From: Distichodus sexfasciatus
Taxonomy: Eukaryota > Chordata > Actinopteri > Characiformes > Distichodontidae
Direction of reading: 5' to 3'
Assembly: GCA_032718565.1 (NCBI GenBank)
Contig: JAVGVS010000836.1
Span: forward strand, 17,481-81,480
Length of the DNA stretch: 64,000 nt
The translations under genes and the position numbers were made by a program. Under the pieces are notes generated by a model that made no database searches, was not told the origin of the DNA, and was given only the letters and a program-made list of their open reading frames with translations. Positions 60,201-64,000 of the stretch are shown here, one piece after another (position 1 is the first letter of the stretch; every line of letters begins with the position of its first letter).

Positions 60201-63200
60201 GATGAAAATACACTAAATGACTTATTTTCTAAAAAAATAACACTACTACTTGTCTCTAATGCTGGTCAAGATGTGAACTAGACATGTCCTTCAGACCCTC
60301 ACCCGTGTGGACGAGCCATTCCACCAGCCTGTCTATAGCTACATTGTGCAGCTTCTTACAGAACTTCTTGTGAAGTGGCCAGTCCTTCTTCTGGCACTCC
60401 TTACTGCAGTAGTAAACATTTAGACATCTAGAAAGGCAGAGAGACAGAAACACAGGTCGACCCACAGACAGTCAGACGTGTAGAGAGAAATGGAAATGGA
60501 ACAGATGGTGAGTTACAGGTAGACAGAGCTCCCAGAGACACAAAGCTTCCCGTCCTTTTTATAGAGCCTGTCCTCATCGTTTTTACCACACCACTGCATG
60601 ACATGGAACCATTCTGCGTGTGACAAAGCTCTGGTACGCACGCTAAGCTGGTGAAGGGATAAAGGGATGGAGGAAAAGAGAGAGCGAGAGGCCAGGTGAT
60701 CGTAAACTCTGTTCATTGCGAACTCTGAGCGAGCGTGTGAGGGGATCGTGACTGTGAGAGGGAGAGGAAGAGAGCTAGAATGCGGTCGAGTATTTATGGC
60801 TGTTTATTGCTGCACCGAGTCAAACATTTCTGATGCTAAGTTCCGAGGGGCCAAAAGCCTGGACCTGACCTTTAGCACAGCAGCTGCTTTGAACCCCACT
60901 TTAACTACTCTGGTTTAACTGCCCCGACCATCACATGCACGCCTCAGCCATCACATGCACTCCTGCTCACCACGACTGCTCGACCGTTATCTGCACTTCT
61001 GTTCAAATAACTCAAAGCTCCTTCACATTGGTGCTGCTTAACCATCATATTACTTCTGCAAAACCGCCATATGCACTCGTGCACTTCTGCTCCATCACAT
61101 AACTCCAGCTAAACCATCACATTACTGCTGCTAAACCATCACATACACTCCTGCTTGACCACCACCAGATAACACCAGCTAAGCTATCACACGCACTCCT
61201 CCTAAACCATCACATACACTCCTGCTTGACCACCACCAGATAACACCAGCTAAGCTATCACACGCACTCCTCATAAACCATCACATGCACTTCTGCTTGA
61301 GAGAGCACATAACTCCTGCTCGAGCTGCTCAACTTTAGTCCGGTCTAACCATCACATTACTGCTGCTCAACAATCACATGCACTGTCAACACATAACTAC
61401 TGCTCAGTCATCACAACTCTAGTGCTAAACGATCACATGGACTCCTGCTCGAACACCACATCACTCCAGTTAAGCTATCAGATGCATTTCTGCTCAACCA
61501 TCATATACACTCCTGCTTGATCATCACATAACTCCACCTAAACAATCACATTACGGCCTTTTAACCATCGCATGGTCTCCTGCTCGACAACTACCTGCAT
61601 TTCTGCTCAACTGTCACATGCACTCCTGCTCAATAATCACATAACTACAGCTCAACCATCACACGCACGCTCCTGTTCAATGATCACATGCACTTGCGCT
61701 CGACTGTCACATAACTCCTGCTCAGCCACCCCAGGCATTCTTCAACAATCACATGCACTCCTGCTCTATCCTCACATTGCTCTGTCTCACTCATCGCATG
61801 CACTATGCACTTCACAACCATCACATGCACTTCATAATCATCACATACCTCCTGCTCTGCTATGGCTACTCAGCAGGAGTGTTAAGTACTTGAGTAATTT
61901 TGCTTTGTTACTGCATTTAAGTCTTATTTTGACCGCTTTGCACTTGGACCGAGTGTTATCAGCATTATTACCCCGCTGGGCTATTCCACAGTTAACGCTG
62001 GCTTAATTGATCGGGTTAATGGTAAGCTAATTAGCTGGGTATAGGTAATTAGCGGTAATGACAGTTCTGTTATGTGGAAGTAACGTTATAATAAACGGTT
62101 GCCAGGGGAGACTGCTGTGCTGAGTTTTAGCGTAGAGACTTAGCATGGTGACAATGCTTTAAAGAGACATCCCTTACTGCAGCTGCTGTGTGTGCTGTTG
62201 AAGTGAGTATAAATAAATGAATGGATGATGGAAGGTGAACCGCATACTGAAAGAGCTGTTGAGACTCTGGAATTAGACCCGGTCTTCTGATGGCTGACCC
62301 GTTTATTAGGCTAAGAACTATTTGGTGATAAAACCTCATAAGAATACTGAGATGTTAGCTGGTCATTACTGCAGTGTGTTGAGGTGAAGGGCAGTCTGAT
62401 GTCCACCACTGCTGAGTTTAGAACTTGATGAGATGCTCATGTATTGTCCAGAATACACTGCGATGTACTGTAGTGCTGTGCTGTGTTTTGTGCTGTGAAT
62501 ACATGACTACAGTAATTCAAAAAATGAATAATCAACTAGTATTTTATACATTCAGTAATGCTTTTTTGTGTAACTGATTGATTATGGCCATGTTTTACAT
62601 TTATGACAGTGAGAGCGAAGGCATTCTTGTATATCACCAAACATATTTTCATGTATTATTTTTTAATTCTACGCTGATAAAATGTAATTTATTGCATAGT
62701 ATTTTGAAAAAACGTCAACTTTATATTGCATAAGATGTGATTTATGAGAATCTGGTGTTGTCCTAATGGTAGGACAACATCAGATGTGTCTTGATGAGGA
62801 AATTTCTATAAGTAAGGATAAAAGGTTTAATAGAGAGTTGCAGGTTGCAGTAAAAGTCAGTCACAATGATTCGGCTGTGTGTGTGTTGACTCACTTTATG
62901 CAGCGTTTGAGTGCTTTAGGATCGGGGAGGTTGGCTGGGAGTTTAGAACAGCCAGTGCAGAATTTAAACGTTTCCTCCATTTTCTGGAACATTTCCTTAT
63001 GAGAGCGAAAACCGACGTTAGGTTTCCCTTCAAGAGCCGCCCTGAGAGAGAGAGAGAGAGAGAGAGAGACCCATTTATAACTTCTGTGGAAATGTTACAG
63101 GTTTTGTGTGACATGACAAAAGACCTCACAAACATGAATCTGTGTGTGTGTGTGTGTGTGTGTGACTGTGAGTCACCTGTAATCTGAGTAATCCTTCATG

Positions 63201-63325
63201 TTGAGTTTGTCCAGAATGACTTTGGACAGACCGGGAACGTTGGCATCCAGAGAGTAAAAGCCAAACTGGTCAGAGAAGACGCTGTCAGAACTCGGGGCAA
63301 AAGAGTCTGGACGTGTTTCTGCCAT
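55241..63325 (-). CDS. mss51: MSS51 (ZMYND17), complete copy 2
   Basis: The complete paralogue of the MYND-finger protein. Six coding exons on the minus strand join in phase: 63177-63325, 62895-63041, 60303-60427, 58563-59126, 56135-56228 and 55241-55442, giving 1281 nt, or 426 residues, compared with about 460 in human. The N-terminus MAETRPDSFAPSSDSVF leads to the conserved FGFYSLDANVPGLSKVILDK. The MYND zinc ligands are C78, C81, C97, C100, C106, C110, H118 and C122. The large exon carries WDDWLSMQGDLTPRLEP and FPGHQGLEVVMVGPEVVQGP; the fifth, EGWLPTLLLLRDYNIPSLFT; the last ends LEEIEEN. The introns hold satellites and transposons, and one is over 2.4 kb. The start ATG follows an AG acceptor-like site, so an untranslated exon upstream is possible. 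Confidence 0.92.
55540..56075 (+). repeat. Interspersed teleost repeat interrupted by a MITE
   Basis: The family core ACAGTCCCCCTGCAAACC, GGTTAAGGGTCTTGCTCAGG and GGTAGGATTCAAACCCACAA ends at TTAACCAA (55681) and resumes with TTGACCACTAGACCACCACC at 56048. The insert at 55682-56047 lies between. Confidence 0.75.
55682..56047. mobile_element. hAT-type MITE with TAGGGCTGGGT ends
   Basis: TAGGGCTGGGTATTG on the left is mirrored by AACCCAGCCCTA on the right. The interior is rich in GAATCGATTCGATT-type motifs, and the 366-bp insert splits a known repeat. The flanking octamers TTAACCAA and TTGACCAC agree at six of eight positions, a decayed 8-bp duplication. Confidence 0.75.
56519..56795. repeat. 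85-bp tandem repeat (VNTR) in MSS51 copy 2 intron 4
   Basis: Three copies of a unit made of a CA run plus CTCTTCATGTTTGCATCTGA, TAATGATCCCCCTGTGGCAA and GTGCTAAGCATTAAAAAAGC start near 56541, 56626 and 56711, exactly 85 bases apart and almost identical. Confidence 0.9.
57472..57705 (-). repeat. tRNA-derived SINE
   Basis: It shows a GTGAACACAGCACAGCTCAC start, CATCCGCGAAGAAGCAGTGG and GGGGCGGTACCTTGCTCATA, ending near CCTATCCGTTACAAACTG. It is a full-length minus copy in the large intron of MSS51 copy 2 (intron 4). Confidence 0.7.
57993..58235 (-). repeat. tRNA-derived SINE
   Basis: It runs from AAGTGAGTGATTATTTATCA to CGTTACGCCACCAACTGCTC, with a B-box complement GGATTCGAACC. It is a well preserved minus copy about 300 bases from the 564-nt exon. 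Confidence 0.75.
59751..60090. mobile_element. MITE related to 52260-53123
   Basis: The left end CAGAGGTGGACAGTAACAAA matches the inverse of the right end at 53123. The interior has the same TATTTAAGTTTGG style and the right side ends CTTTGTCCAGCCCTG. The right boundary is approximate. Confidence 0.55.
60925..61860 (+). repeat. Degenerate minisatellite (ACCATCACATGCACTCCTGCTC)
   Basis: About 930 bases are built from variants of CATCACATGCACTCCTGCTC and CATCACATAACTCCTGCTCA of about 20-45 bases, with higher-order duplication around 61150-61280. It is in intron 2 of MSS51 copy 2. The open frame here is an artefact of the repeat. Confidence 0.8.
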
Positions 63326-64000
63326 GATGGATTTTGCCACACTGAACAAACACACACACACACACATAAATAAGGAAAGAAAAAGTAGCATTCTTTATTG
63401 TCGATTTGTCCAAATGACACAATGAAACACTGTGTAACTGCTCCTGCAGTCGTGTGACGGCTGATTAATTAGGAATTCAATTCAATTTTAGTTGTTTAGG
63501 GCTCTTTATAACAGACATTATCACCGTGCTTTACATATAACCAGCCCAAACCCCCAACCAGCAAACCTGAGGCCACAGTGACATAGTGACAAGAAAAATC
63601 TCCCTCGATAGCGATCTGGAAGAAACCTTTGGCCTCATTTTACTAACCTCATTTACTTACGCACTTTTTACGAAGATTCTGGCATTCGCCAATGTTTTCT
63701 TACCTGGAATTTCTTCTTAGCCAAGAGTCTACACACACTCTAGACCAGTCGTACACACATTTGAGTGATGATACTTTTGTTCTGTTAATTGTACAGTTGA
63801 TAAAATTATAGTATTTTAATGTAATGTATTGGTGGCCTTTAAAAAACAATCTTAGAATAAAACAATTATTAATTTATATAAATCAATTAATAAATTCATT
63901 CATTCATTCACTCATTGCCCGAGCCGCTTAATCCCAACTGGGGTCGTGGGGGGCCGGAGCCTATCCCGGGAACTGACGGGCGCAAGGCGGGGACCAACCC
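63326..64000. other. Right edge upstream of MSS51 copy 2
   Basis: This contains a CA run at about 63349-63366 and a partial interspersed repeat at 63896-64000 (AATCCCAACTGGGGTCGTGG, GGAGCCTATCCCGGGAAC) cut by the window end. I see no further exon and no clear promoter. Confidence 0.6.

Noticed and set aside
61572..62006. 144-codon plus frame
   Set aside because: It translates the CATCACATGCACTCCTGCTC minisatellite and the flanking intron of MSS51 copy 2.

Overview
This is a vertebrate nuclear genome window, almost certainly from a teleost fish. The genes have many short exons with GT-AG introns. The intergenic space is full of CA/TG microsatellites, tRNA-derived SINEs, hAT- and Tc1-type DNA transposons and LINE tails of the kind seen in ray-finned fish. 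I cannot name the species from the sequence. The order NUBP2, ATP6V0C, TBC1D24 joins genes that in human all lie on 16p13.3, so the left part looks like an old syntenic block.

Layout. 1-4640: gene-free, repeat-rich. 4809-8017 (+): NUBP2, a cytosolic Fe-S scaffold ATPase, seven exons. 9289-19990 (-): ATP6V0C, the V-ATPase c-ring proteolipid, three coding exons, convergent with NUBP2. 20000-24800: gene-free repeats. 24829-38471 (-): TBC1D24, six coding exons plus a likely untranslated first exon at a CpG-rich NRF1-type promoter near 42.02-42.1 kb. 44114-44980 and 46376-47245 (+): two single-exon MYADM-like MARVEL membrane proteins. 48246-50453 and 55241-63325 (-): two tandem MSS51/ZMYND17 paralogues (MYND zinc finger, mitochondrial/muscle).

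ATP6V0C and TBC1D24 share a theme, since TBC1D24 acts in vesicle traffic and is reported to bind the V-ATPase. The other genes have no obvious shared pathway, and the arrangement is ordinary animal synteny with two local tandem duplications.

I found no convincing undescribed biological system. The points that most deserve a second look are: TBC1D24 coding exon 5, whose conserved residues are spread over two reading frames and which sits between two microsatellites; a 10-N gap flanked by two near-identical hAT copies (probable scaffolding artefact); a probable gene-conversion tract between the MSS51 copies; loss of the conserved first exon in MSS51 copy 1; long inverted repeats (SINE pair, minisatellite arms, a hairpin between the MYADM genes); and several transposons with clear TIRs and target-site duplications, including related hAT elements carrying a CGGBP1-like BED finger.
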